Shown here piece by piece: positions 33,022 through 39,954 of a DNA stretch of 39,954 nt (position 1 is the stretch's first letter; every line of letters begins with the position of its first letter). The stretch covers positions 1-39,954 of the forward strand of contig NZ_ATVR01000032.1 in the NCBI RefSeq assembly GCF_000420825.1, given 5' to 3'. A program made the translations under genes and the position numbers. The notes under the pieces are model-generated. The model was not told the origin of the DNA, did not search any database, and saw nothing but the letters and a program-made list of their open reading frames with translations. Origin of the DNA: Butyrivibrio sp. AE2015 (GTDB lineage: Bacteria; Bacillota; Clostridia; Lachnospirales; Lachnospiraceae).

Positions 33022-34800
33022 TCAATCATCTGGTGATATATCTGCGTGTGCTAACTTTTCCAGATCTTTTTTGCCCTGAATGGTCTTGGTAAGAAAATCA
33101 GGATCATCAGGCTTTAGTTCTTTCTTTTGTCTGTCATACCCTGCTGCCTTTACGCCATATATTATGTCGTGGAAAGCTTTTTTCCTCTGTTCCTTGGTCT
33201 CGATCTCGATCAGATTGGTGTTGAACATCTCAGCTACCTGCCTGTGTTCATCCTCATCAGTGAATCTGTCGAGAATAGCAGCCGGTGAAAAGTTGCCGCT
33301 TTCCATTCCCATAAATAGCTCTTTTGCCACATTTCTATACAGGTCATCTGAGAAATCCTCAGGAGTTATCCACCTTGTAACCTTGGAAAAGATCTGTGGT
33401 TCATCAGTTAGCCATGTTAAAAGAAGCCTCTGGTTCTTTCTGGCTCCGTCTTCAGGAGAACGTTTCTGCTGTATGCCCGACTTAGGCCTTTCAACCTTTC
33501 TCACAAGTCCGCCCTGAGAAGCAACACTGGATACGAGCCTTCTGAGATCATCTACTGCAATGTTGTACCTTGCAGCAACGGCTTCTATATAATTTTCTCT
33601 CTCCAGCGCCTCTTCAAATTCACAGAGCTTCATGGCAAGCTTCCTGTGAAATTCAGTCTTGGACTGAGGATCTGACATGTCATGCTGGGACTGAAGTACC
33701 CTTACTTCAAAAAAGAAAGTGTTCTCAGCATTTTTTATTCTCTCTTCGAAAGCTTCCCTGCCTTCATTCTTAATAAACTCATCAGGGTCCTTATAGGGCC
33801 TTAGGTCAAGGACCTTTCCCTTAAGACCAGCCTCTTTTAGAATGCCGATTCCTCTAAGCGCTGCCTTTGTGCCGGCTTCATCGCTGTCATAGGACAAAAT
33901 AACTTCGTCCGTATATCTTTTTAATATCATGGCCTGCCCAGTGGTAAAAGCAGTTCCCAGTGAAGCAACTGCCATATTAAAGCCCGCCTGGTGCATGGCT
34001 ATAACATCCATATATCCCTCGCAGATTATCATGTAACCTGCTCTTGAGTTCTTGGCATAGTTAAGACCGAACAAATTTCGGCTTTTATCAAAAATAGGTG
34101 TTTCCGGTGAATTCAGGTATTTAGGTTTACCATCTCCCATCACTCGGCCGCCAAAACCAATAACCTTTTGGGACGCATCCTGAATAGGAAACATAACTCT
34201 GTTCCAAAACTTATCATGGGTTCCCATTTTATCATCATGGGACGCCAGCCCCGCCTCGATTATCTGCCCATCTGAGTATCCAAGGCTTTTAAGGTGCTTT
34301 GTAAGGTCATCGCTCGTAACATTGGCATATCCAAGCCCAAAATGCTGCATGGTCTCATCTGTGAGCTTTCTGGACCTAAAGTACTCCATGCCTTTTTGTC
34401 CGGTTCTGCCTCGCAGCTGATAATAGTAGTACTTGGCTGCTTCTTTGTTGATATCATACAGGATCTGTTTTTTATCCCGCGCTGCCTTGGCTGCAGGAGA
34501 ATCATCCTGCTCCGGAAGCTTTATCCCGGCTCTATCTGCCAGTTGTTTTACCGCTTCCTGAAATGTTAAATTGTCATATTTCATCAAAAAAGTGATCACA
34601 TTGCCGCCTGCGCCGCATCCAAAGCAGTAGAACATCTGCTTGTGCGAAGAAACGGAAAATGACCCGGATTTCTCATTGTGGAATGGGCAAAGTCCAAAAT
34701 AATTGGAACCTTTTTTCTGCAAATGCACATATTGACCAACAACATCCACAATATCGTTCCTGGAGCGCACTTCTTCGATGATCTCATCTGAATAGTACAT
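33022..34800 (-). CDS. dnaG: DNA primase
   Basis: A 592-residue primase that lays down RNA primers at the replication fork. The CHC2 zinc finger is C38-x2-H41-x17-C59-x2-C62. The TOPRIM domain has E261 (CEGYMDV) and the DxD pair D305 and D307 (SYDSDEAG). The C-terminal 140 residues are the DnaB helicase-interacting region. The ATG overlaps nothing; the gene starts 3 bases past the dgt stop and is followed by rpoD. Confidence 0.96.
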   Translation of the reverse strand: MYYSDEIIEEVRSRNDIVDVVGQYVHLQKKGSNYFGLCPFHNEKSGSFSVSSHKQMFYCFGCGAGGNVITFLMKYDNLTFQEAVKQLADRAGIKLPEQDDSPAAKAARDKKQILYDINKEAAKYYYYQLRGRTGQKGMEYFRSRKLTDETMQHFGLGYANVTSDDLTKHLKSLGYSDGQIIEAGLASHDDKMGTHDKFWNRVMFPIQDASQKVIGFGGRVMGDGKPKYLNSPETPIFDKSRNLFGLNYAKNSRAGYMIICEGYMDVIAMHQAGFNMAVASLGTAFTTGQAMILKRYTDEVILSYDSDEAGTKAALRGIGILKEAGLKGKVLDLRPYKDPDEFIKNEGREAFEERIKNAENTFFFEVRVLQSQHDMSDPQSKTEFHRKLAMKLCEFEEALERENYIEAVAARYNIAVDDLRRLVSSVASQGGLVRKVERPKSGIQQKRSPEDGARKNQRLLLTWLTDEPQIFSKVTRWITPEDFSDDLYRNVAKELFMGMESGNFSPAAILDRFTDEDEHRQVAEMFNTNLIEIETKEQRKKAFHDIIYGVKAAGYDRQKKELKPDDPDFLTKTIQGKKDLEKLAHADISPDD

Positions 34801-34803
34801 TAT

Positions 34804-35811
34804 TTATAAAACTCCCCAAGTATGTGGTATATAAACTTCCTCAAACATTGAAACTGCATATCTGTCAGTCATGGAACTGACATAGTCACAGACAATCCTT
34901 TCTTTTGTCTCCCCAAGGTTCATCATATTCTTAAGATAGTCAGGAAGAAGATCAACATGATCAAGATAATAGAAGTACAAGATCTTGATCATTACCTCAA
35001 CCTTGCCCTCCTGCCCTTTTGCAATCGGGTTGGTGTAAACACGGTCGAACATAAACTTACGAAGCCTGTGGAATGCATCATATATCTCTTCTGACATACG
35101 GATATCATCCTTATCAAGGCTGTTTGCCACGATGTCATGAATAAATGTATCAAGCCACTCACCATTCGTATGGCCTATCACATCGCACAGGTCTTTGGGT
35201 ACCTGATCTTCAGTAATTATGCCGCCTCTTATGGCATCATCCATATCGTGATGCATATAGGCAATCTTATCTGAAAGGCGCACAACTTTTCCCTCAAGAG
35301 TGGAAGGTGTAAGGTCCATTTCATGGTTCAAAATACCATCGCGCACTTCCCATGTAAGATTCATTCCCTGCCCATAGTTTTCAAGTTTTTCTACAATCCT
35401 AAGACTCTGCTCATTGTGCCTGAATCCTCCGGGACAAACCTCGTTCAAAGCCCTCTCTCCGGCATGGCCAAATGGCGTATGGCCAAGGTCATGTCCAAGT
35501 GCAATTGCCTCCGCCAGGTCCTCATTGAGCAAAAGAGCTTTCGCAATAGTCCGCGCGTTTTGAGAAACTTCAAGAGTATGCGTCATACGAGTTCTGTAAT
35601 GGTCTCCGTCAGGAGACAAAAAGACCTGAGTCTTGTCTTTTAGGCGTCTGAATGACTTGGAATAAAGAATCCTGTCACGGTCCCTTTGAAAACAAGGCCT
35701 TATATCGCACGGCTTTTCTTCTTTTTCTCTTCCTTTGGAATTCATGCTCAGAGTAGCATGTTTGCTTAAGATTTTAGTCTCACGGTTTTCCAGTTGTTCG
35801 CGAATTTTCAA
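34804..35811 (-). CDS. dgt: dGTPase-like HD phosphohydrolase
   Basis: A 335-residue member of the deoxyguanosinetriphosphate triphosphohydrolase-like family, which cleaves dNTPs to deoxynucleosides and triphosphate. HD residues: H78 (in RMTHTLEV), H107 and D108 (GHDLGHTPFGHAGE). RDRDRILYSKSFRRLKDKTQV at 43-63 is the family signature. The start appears to be TTG at 35811 with GGAAAG upstream; the next ATG (codon 23) has no ribosome binding site. First gene of a tight operon with dnaG and rpoD, a common clostridial order. Confidence 0.92.
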   Translation of the reverse strand: MKIREQLENRETKILSKHATLSMNSKGREKEEKPCDIRPCFQRDRDRILYSKSFRRLKDKTQVFLSPDGDHYRTRMTHTLEVSQNARTIAKALLLNEDLAEAIALGHDLGHTPFGHAGERALNEVCPGGFRHNEQSLRIVEKLENYGQGMNLTWEVRDGILNHEMDLTPSTLEGKVVRLSDKIAYMHHDMDDAIRGGIITEDQVPKDLCDVIGHTNGEWLDTFIHDIVANSLDKDDIRMSEEIYDAFHRLRKFMFDRVYTNPIAKGQEGKVEVMIKILYFYYLDHVDLLPDYLKNMMNLGETKERIVCDYVSSMTDRYAVSMFEEVYIPHTWGVL

Positions 35812-35857
35812 TTTTTTCTTCTTTCCGTGGGTGAATCAGTTGTCTACCAGAAAAAGA

Positions 35858-35889
35858 AAACCCACATCTTATATATTCGACGTGGGTTT
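35858..35889 (-). terminator. Terminator of the three-gene small-protein cluster
   Basis: AAACCCAC/GTGGGTTT 8-bp stem, followed on the minus strand by TCTTTTTC. It lies 36 bases past the stop at 35926 and upstream of dgt. Confidence 0.82.
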
Positions 35890-35925
35890 CAAAAATCCTT
35901 TTTTTATTTTAAATTTTTTTTAAAT

Positions 35926-36237
35926 TTATCTTGACCATTCACTTTCCCTGGATGTGTACTGATCATTTATCCACTGAACAGCCTTTTCAAGCCCCTCTTG
36001 AGAGACCTCAAAATTCTCAGTTGTCTTAAGACTGTCATCAGTATGTGCATAGGAATTGGGCTCCGGCCACACAGTTGCCATCAAAGTAGCCGGTCCTCTT
36101 TTATCAAGAGGTGTGAACTTTACATTCTCTAGTGGTTCCCTGGCAAGTCTGTATCTCATGCCCTTGTAACTTCCAAAATATGCCTCGCCATATTCATAGT
36201 GGGAAAGTGGAAAAAAACTTGTTAATTCTATTGCCAT
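35926..36237 (-). CDS. Small hypothetical protein
   Basis: A 103-residue soluble protein, not recognised. It reads as a compact alpha/beta fold (GEAYFGSYKGMRYRLARE, then TLMATVWPEPNSYAHTDD, then a C-terminal helix EGLEKAVQWINDQY). Proteins of this look occur in Lachnospiraceae but no family can be named. Third gene of a cluster with a DUF6465-like protein 13 bases upstream; ends at a terminator. Confidence 0.7.
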   Translation of the reverse strand: MAIELTSFFPLSHYEYGEAYFGSYKGMRYRLAREPLENVKFTPLDKRGPATLMATVWPEPNSYAHTDDSLKTTENFEVSQEGLEKAVQWINDQYTSRESEWSR

Positions 36238-36250
36238 TTACTTTTTCCTA

Positions 36251-36775
36251 TCAAAATCCTATTTTTCCGGTCTCCTGATGATTTACAACGTAGTACGCTG
36301 CGTTATCTGAAGGCTTGATATAAACCTGTATTTCTCTTATGCTTGAAGGTTTATTGCCCTTGGAAACATAGTCCTGTTTTGCTTTTTCAATAATATCTGT
36401 TGTTCTGATCTCATGGTGACTGTACTGAACAAAGACTTCTTCTTTGCAACTGAACTTTGCTGCCTTTAATGAGATATCGTCGCTCACTGTTTTAGCAGCC
36501 TTGCGGGCCTTCTCAGAATGTGTCTTTACAACTTTGGCTGCAGGAGCTGCCTTTTCCTTTATGTCATTGTATAAAGGTTCTGCTTTTCCTCTAAGATCCT
36601 GATAGATAGGTTCTGCCTTTTCTCTAATGTCATTATAGATTGGCTCTGCCTTTTTGGTGACATCCTTGATCAAAGGCTCAGCTTTTTTCATAGCCTCATC
36701 AATAACAGGCTCCGCATTTTTGGAAACCTCTTTTACCATTTCCTTAATCTCTTCTACTGTTGACTTCTTCCCCAT
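36251..36775 (-). CDS. 11-residue-repeat helical protein with DUF6465-like C-terminus
   Basis: A 174-residue protein. The start is the second of two ATGs, because AGGAGGG lies 7 bases before it and abuts the first. Residues 20-80 contain six repeats with exact 11-residue spacing: AEP at 21, 32, 43, 54 and 65, and AAP at 76, each followed by the pattern (I/L)(Y/I)xD(I/L)xxK. This gives an amphipathic, Pro-kinked helix like apolipoprotein or LEA-type hendecads. Residues 108-174 resemble the DUF6465 domain (VFVQYSHHEI..., SSIREIQVYIKPSDNAAYYV). No membrane segment or signal. It lies between a single-pass membrane protein gene and a small unknown, possibly as one envelope-associated unit. Confidence 0.8.
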   Translation of the reverse strand: MGKKSTVEEIKEMVKEVSKNAEPVIDEAMKKAEPLIKDVTKKAEPIYNDIREKAEPIYQDLRGKAEPLYNDIKEKAAPAAKVVKTHSEKARKAAKTVSDDISLKAAKFSCKEEVFVQYSHHEIRTTDIIEKAKQDYVSKGNKPSSIREIQVYIKPSDNAAYYVVNHQETGKIGF

Positions 36776-36791
36776 TGTCATTCCCTCCTGT

Positions 36792-37220
36792 TCATCTGAA
36801 CTTACTCATAAACGCTGCCAAAGGTCCTATTGCATCCTGAAGATCCTTGATTGCTTCGTTAAGTCCTTCAAAATCAATATTTGACATGGACTCAACCGCA
36901 TTTGTAAGGCCTTCGCCGTTTTTAGCAACAAGACTGTCAAAATTCTCGCTGGCCTCAGTGATACTTGTAATCATGGTATTGGCTTCATTAAGGGAATCCT
37001 GTGCCTTGATCGCTGTATCATTGATATGATTTAATGTAGCTTCAAGCTGCGGAATAACTATAACCATTGTTACAAGCACGATAACCGCAATAGCCGCAAT
37101 ACAGCAGGTACCTATTTTTTGCCAAAAGAGCTTTTTCTTTGTGAGATTCCTTATTTCAGCAAGAATCTCTTCACTAGTTGCAGAAGTAACATTTTGTTCT
37201 TTATTCTCTGTATCTCCCAT
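36792..37220 (-). CDS. Single-pass membrane protein with helical external part
   Basis: A 142-residue protein. The start is taken at the ATG at 37220, preceded by GGGGGG; an ATG five codons earlier overlaps that site. A cytoplasmic N-terminal coiled stretch (SEEILAEIRNLTKKKLFWQ) leads into one transmembrane helix (about 35-58, IGTCCIAAIAVIVLVTMVIVI). Then follows a helical domain of about 80 residues rich in Asn, Ala and Glu. The layout resembles DUF948-like or membrane-anchored coiled-coil proteins. First gene of the small cluster; 16 bases separate it from the repeat protein gene. Confidence 0.75.
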   Translation of the reverse strand: MGDTENKEQNVTSATSEEILAEIRNLTKKKLFWQKIGTCCIAAIAVIVLVTMVIVIPQLEATLNHINDTAIKAQDSLNEANTMITSITEASENFDSLVAKNGEGLTNAVESMSNIDFEGLNEAIKDLQDAIGPLAAFMSKFR

Positions 37221-37281
37221 ATTTCCCCCCTTCATATCATCTACAACTTTTATGTATTCAGATTATTATACACCTATATTA

Positions 37282-38964
37282 TTACCGTTCATAGTCCGCT
37301 GCCGCCTCAACTCTCCTGTTAACTTCATTTTGAAGCCCATTCAGGAATCGCTCAGGATGACAGGAATTATAAGCCTCCATATACTCAGCCCAGGTTTTTT
37401 CAAAATTATTGGCCATTACCACCTGTGGCAGATAATTGTGCTTGCACTCAGTCATCATGTGATAAGCTTCTCCTTCATCAGATTTTGGTGAAAGAGTCTG
37501 CGCATAAGTATATATCGGATACCATGGGCCGGGTGAAGGATTACTTCCAAGCATTTCCACATATGTTTGAGCGTCATAAGCTGTAAGGCATTTTCTGACT
37601 TTATCTGAAAGGCCATCGTAAAATTCAACTTCCTGCCCTTCAGGTTTCATGGCATTTATGCCATCTCTGCTGGTTCCAAGCCACTGAGGGAAATAGTTGT
37701 ACTGACAAAAATGCGATTTCTTATAGGCTGTATCATAGGCCATCTTTCGCATTCCTTTTGTCTTTTTAAACATCCCGTTATCATCGATCACATAGTCGAC
37801 ACCTTCAATGCCCCAATACCGAAGATTATGGATGTTCTGCTCCAGCAAAGCACTGACAAATTCCATAGCCTTGTCAACATCCTTACAACTGGTAGTAATT
37901 GCAAGACCTGAACTTCCATGAAAGACGCTTCCTGAATTGTGCCACTGATTGGTTATGCCCTCCCTGATAGTTATAGGAAGGGGAACATACTGACATCCCT
38001 CATCATCAAGACCGGCATGTCTTATGGCGTCCTCTGCTTCATAAGCAAAATCCCACCACTGATCCACCATTCCAAGAACTCTTCCTGATGAGAGTTTGGC
38101 GATGTACTCATCGTAGGTCTGTTTGTAGAATTCAGGATCCACAATGCCTTTTTTATACTCTTCATTGAGCTTTTTAAAATATTTAACTGCTGTATCTGTA
38201 GTATTGTAGTCAATTACCGTATGTGTCTGCGGGTCAACTATAGCAGCGCCATCATTTGGGTAACCATCAAGAAACTGGGGAGCATTTTCAAGACAAAAAT
38301 ATCTCCAGTCATCACAAAGGATAGTATAAGGAATTACAGCCGTGCCATCAGACATTGTAGGCTTAGCTGCGTAATATCTTTCTATGAGATCAAAATACTG
38401 ATCAAGGGTATGTATGTCAGGATAACCTGCCCATTCAAGGACTCTTGTCTGTATCCAGAAGGCTTCATCAATATGTACACAGACTCTCTCTTTTCCATAG
38501 GTGCTGGAAAACTGAGGGATCCAGTAAATATGCCCATCGTTTTGTTTAAGTGAATCCCACTGTTTCTGACTAAAAAGCTCTTTTACATTAGGGTACTTCT
38601 CAATGTAATCATCAAGAGCAACAAGGGCTCCTGCCTCATACATGCGTATTGACTCCTCGCCAGCATCTACAAAATCAGGGTAGTCACCACTCTCAAGCAG
38701 TTCACTTATGGCGTCATAAGCTGTCTGACTTCCAAGCCACTTCTCATGAACCTTTATCCCTGTAGCATCAGCGATCATATTCTGGATCACATTGTTCTCA
38801 TCAAGCTCCGTCCCCGGAACAGCAAAAAAAGCTGTAAATTCTTTGTATGTTTTGTCCGCAACCCGAACATCTTCTTTTTCATCATCAGATTTTTTTACAA
38901 GGCAACCAACACCAATTACACAGAACAATAAAACAATTGCAAAAACCAATATAGCTTTCTTCAT
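37282..38964 (-). CDS. Orphan sugar-binding lipoprotein
   Basis: A 560-residue extracellular solute-binding protein of the same LplA-like type as the one at 10157-11824. The start is the ATG at 38964, six bases after AAGGTGGGG, giving the signal MKKAILVFAIVLLFCVIGVG before lipid-modified C21; the lipobox (GVGC) is slightly atypical. Many aromatic residues suit sugar binding (QWWDFAYE, YNYFPQWLG). No permease or glycosidase gene is adjacent, so it either serves transporters encoded elsewhere or acts as a sensor. It is preceded by the phosphatase gene (36 bases). Confidence 0.85.
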   Translation of the reverse strand: MKKAILVFAIVLLFCVIGVGCLVKKSDDEKEDVRVADKTYKEFTAFFAVPGTELDENNVIQNMIADATGIKVHEKWLGSQTAYDAISELLESGDYPDFVDAGEESIRMYEAGALVALDDYIEKYPNVKELFSQKQWDSLKQNDGHIYWIPQFSSTYGKERVCVHIDEAFWIQTRVLEWAGYPDIHTLDQYFDLIERYYAAKPTMSDGTAVIPYTILCDDWRYFCLENAPQFLDGYPNDGAAIVDPQTHTVIDYNTTDTAVKYFKKLNEEYKKGIVDPEFYKQTYDEYIAKLSSGRVLGMVDQWWDFAYEAEDAIRHAGLDDEGCQYVPLPITIREGITNQWHNSGSVFHGSSGLAITTSCKDVDKAMEFVSALLEQNIHNLRYWGIEGVDYVIDDNGMFKKTKGMRKMAYDTAYKKSHFCQYNYFPQWLGTSRDGINAMKPEGQEVEFYDGLSDKVRKCLTAYDAQTYVEMLGSNPSPGPWYPIYTYAQTLSPKSDEGEAYHMMTECKHNYLPQVVMANNFEKTWAEYMEAYNSCHPERFLNGLQNEVNRRVEAAADYER

Positions 38965-39000
38965 TTTCTGCCCCACCTTCAAGTCAAAACACTATATGGA

Positions 39001-39651
39001 TCATACCAGATCAAGTATTTCAAGAGGATCACTTACAAATGCATTCTCTCCCGCACCTGCAGCAATAAGCTCATCTTTTGTTCTAAAGCCCCACAAACAT
39101 GAGATACATGGAATTCCTGTGTTTTTGGCTGTCATGTGATCCACGTCAGAATCCCCGACATATACACAGTCTTCCTTGCCAACAGCCATCTTTTTCATAG
39201 CTTCAAGGCACTCATCCGGTGCAGGTTTCCTCTGAAGCTTATCCGTCACACCAATTGCAACATCAGCCCACTCACCAAAATAAACATTCTTAAGTTCCTG
39301 AACTCCGTCCATAGATTTATTGGATACTATTGCTATCTTGTAGCCGCGGTTTTTCAGCTCTTTTAAAAGCTCAGGAATATGTTTATAAGGTCCCGTTTTA
39401 ATATTACAGTGATCAACGTAATAAGCCTCGTAATCACTTAAAATCTGATCAAACTGTGGGTTCTCTCTTCCGCCCTGAATCGCTCTTTCTATAAGCTTTA
39501 CAGAACTGTTTCCCACAAAATGTTTTACTTCATCCAGAGTTCTCTCCGGCATATCATACTTTCTCAAAATATAATTCACAGAATCAGTAATATCCTCAAT
39601 CGTATTGAGAAGCGTTCCGTCCATATCAAAAATAACTGCTTTAAACTTCAT
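39001..39651 (-). CDS. HAD-superfamily phosphatase, phosphoglycolate phosphatase-like
   Basis: A 216-residue HAD hydrolase of the Gph/PGP type. Motif I is FDMDGTLLNT with nucleophile D9 and D11. Motif II is IVSNKS (about 109-114), motif III is in RKPAPDECL, and motif IV is VGDSDVDHMTA. A helical cap lies at 15-80. It removes phosphate from a small metabolite such as 2-phosphoglycolate; the exact substrate is not readable. AAAGGA precedes the ATG. Confidence 0.88.
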   Translation of the reverse strand: MKFKAVIFDMDGTLLNTIEDITDSVNYILRKYDMPERTLDEVKHFVGNSSVKLIERAIQGGRENPQFDQILSDYEAYYVDHCNIKTGPYKHIPELLKELKNRGYKIAIVSNKSMDGVQELKNVYFGEWADVAIGVTDKLQRKPAPDECLEAMKKMAVGKEDCVYVGDSDVDHMTAKNTGIPCISCLWGFRTKDELIAAGAGENAFVSDPLEILDLV

Positions 39652-39736
39652 TATCTCTAGTCCTTTTCACAAATCTCGCCAATCTATTTTAACACTATTT
39701 TCCATATTTTGATACAAGCGAAGTCAAGCGGAAGAT

Positions 39737-39820
39737 AGGGACTTGCGACGGAACAAGCAAAGCTTGTTCCTAGTCCCTTTAGGGAAACCCACTGGGTGAG
39801 AGGGACTCTCCCCCAGTGGG
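39737..39820. other. GC-rich structured intergenic segment
   Basis: Two strong hairpins stand out from the AT-rich surroundings. The first has an outer stem AGGGACT/AGTCCCT (39737-39778) and a perfect inner stem GGAACAAGC/GCTTGTTCC (39750-39770). The second pairs CCCACTGGG (39788-39796) with CCCAGTGGG (39812-39820). It lies between the tRNA terminator and the phosphatase gene, as a leader, small RNA or dispersed repeat copy. Confidence 0.5.
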
Positions 39821-39821
39821 T

Positions 39822-39865
39822 ATACGAAAAAAGCCTCAGGCTTAATGCCTGAGGCTTTTTCGTAT
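39822..39865 (-). terminator. Terminator of the tRNA-Leu gene
   Basis: AGCCTCAGGC/GCCTGAGGCT 10-bp stem with a 5-base loop, extended by the complementary A and T tracts to a nearly perfect 44-base palindrome; the minus strand ends in TTTTTTCG. It lies just past the tRNA 3' end. Confidence 0.92.
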
Positions 39866-39869
39866 CCAG

Positions 39870-39954
39870 TGCGGAAGATGGGACTTGAACCCACACGACA
39901 TAAACAGTCACAAGATCCTTAGTCTTGCTCGTCTGCCAATTCCGACACTTCCGC
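39870..39954 (-). tRNA. tRNA-Leu, anticodon AAG
   Basis: An 85-nt class II tRNA on the minus strand, ending exactly at the window edge. The acceptor stem is GCGGAAG/CTTCCGC with discriminator A. The D-arm has AATTGGCAGAC. The anticodon stem CAAGA/TCTTG carries the loop CTAAGGA, so the anticodon is AAG (Leu, CUU). The long variable arm TGAC...GTCG and GGTTCAAGTCC T-arm confirm leucine class. CCA is not encoded (CTGG follows). A34 implies inosine formation by TadA, which in most bacteria acts only on tRNA-Arg(ACG). Confidence 0.93.

Noticed and set aside
39684..39911. 75-codon minus-strand reading frame
   Set aside because: It runs through the tRNA-Leu, its terminator and two hairpins; no ribosome binding site was seen.
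1..39954. Search for CRISPR arrays, insertion sequences or attachment sites
   Set aside because: No regularly spaced repeats, transposase or integrase genes, or tRNA-flanking direct repeats were seen; the tRNA 3' end is not duplicated within the window as far as could be read.

Overview
The window looks like a chromosomal segment from a rumen or gut Lachnospiraceae bacterium of the Butyrivibrio/Pseudobutyrivibrio type. This is inferred from moderate AT content, strong AGGAGG-type ribosome binding sites, CUT1 sugar-import genes of the LplB/YtcP type without an ATPase, a clostridial dgt-dnaG-rpoD-trmK run, and polysaccharide-use operons. No prophage, insertion sequence, CRISPR array or integrase was recognised. 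Apart from a serine hydrolase, an 88-residue ORF and truA on the plus strand, every gene is on the minus strand.

Layout. 1-2.1 kb: a class C beta-lactamase-like serine hydrolase and a small ORF whose Shine-Dalgarno sequence is inside a perfect hairpin. 2.1-2.56 kb: no convincing gene. 2.56-5.9 kb: RlmD-type rRNA methyltransferase, a small unknown protein, the QueT queuosine-precursor transporter with a candidate preQ1 riboswitch leader, and truA firing divergently from an overlapping promoter. 5.9-15.2 kb: a beta-galactoside locus. A LacI regulator, two permeases and a lipoprotein binding protein import an oligosaccharide, which a cytoplasmic GH35 and GH2 enzyme would cleave. Three near-identical palindromes lie upstream of the regulator and the transporter.

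15.3-22.4 kb: an accessory signalling block. It holds a 1161-residue protein with a divergent kinase-like DRHxxN...DHD signature, a two-part GNAT protein just upstream in the same operon, an HD-GYP protein whose extracellular domain resembles a family 2 carbohydrate-binding module, and a seven-helix GGDEF cyclase. The kinase-like/GNAT pair is the best candidate for an undescribed system. 22.5-26.7 kb: kduI-kduD-eda-kdgK, which takes 5-keto-4-deoxyuronate (from pectin) to pyruvate and glyceraldehyde-3-phosphate; the aldolase carries an extra VOC-like domain.

26.9-35.8 kb: RNase P RNA, a small unknown protein, then the tight housekeeping operon dgt-dnaG-rpoD-trmK-nucleoside kinase-epimerase. 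35.9-40 kb: three small proteins, one made of 11-residue amphipathic repeats with a DUF6465-like tail, an orphan sugar-binding lipoprotein, a Gph-type HAD phosphatase, a structured GC-rich intergenic segment, and a tRNA-Leu with the uncommon anticodon AAG at the right edge.

Together the genes describe import and catabolism of plant cell-wall beta-galactosides and uronates, with a c-di-GMP module that may sense polysaccharide outside the cell.
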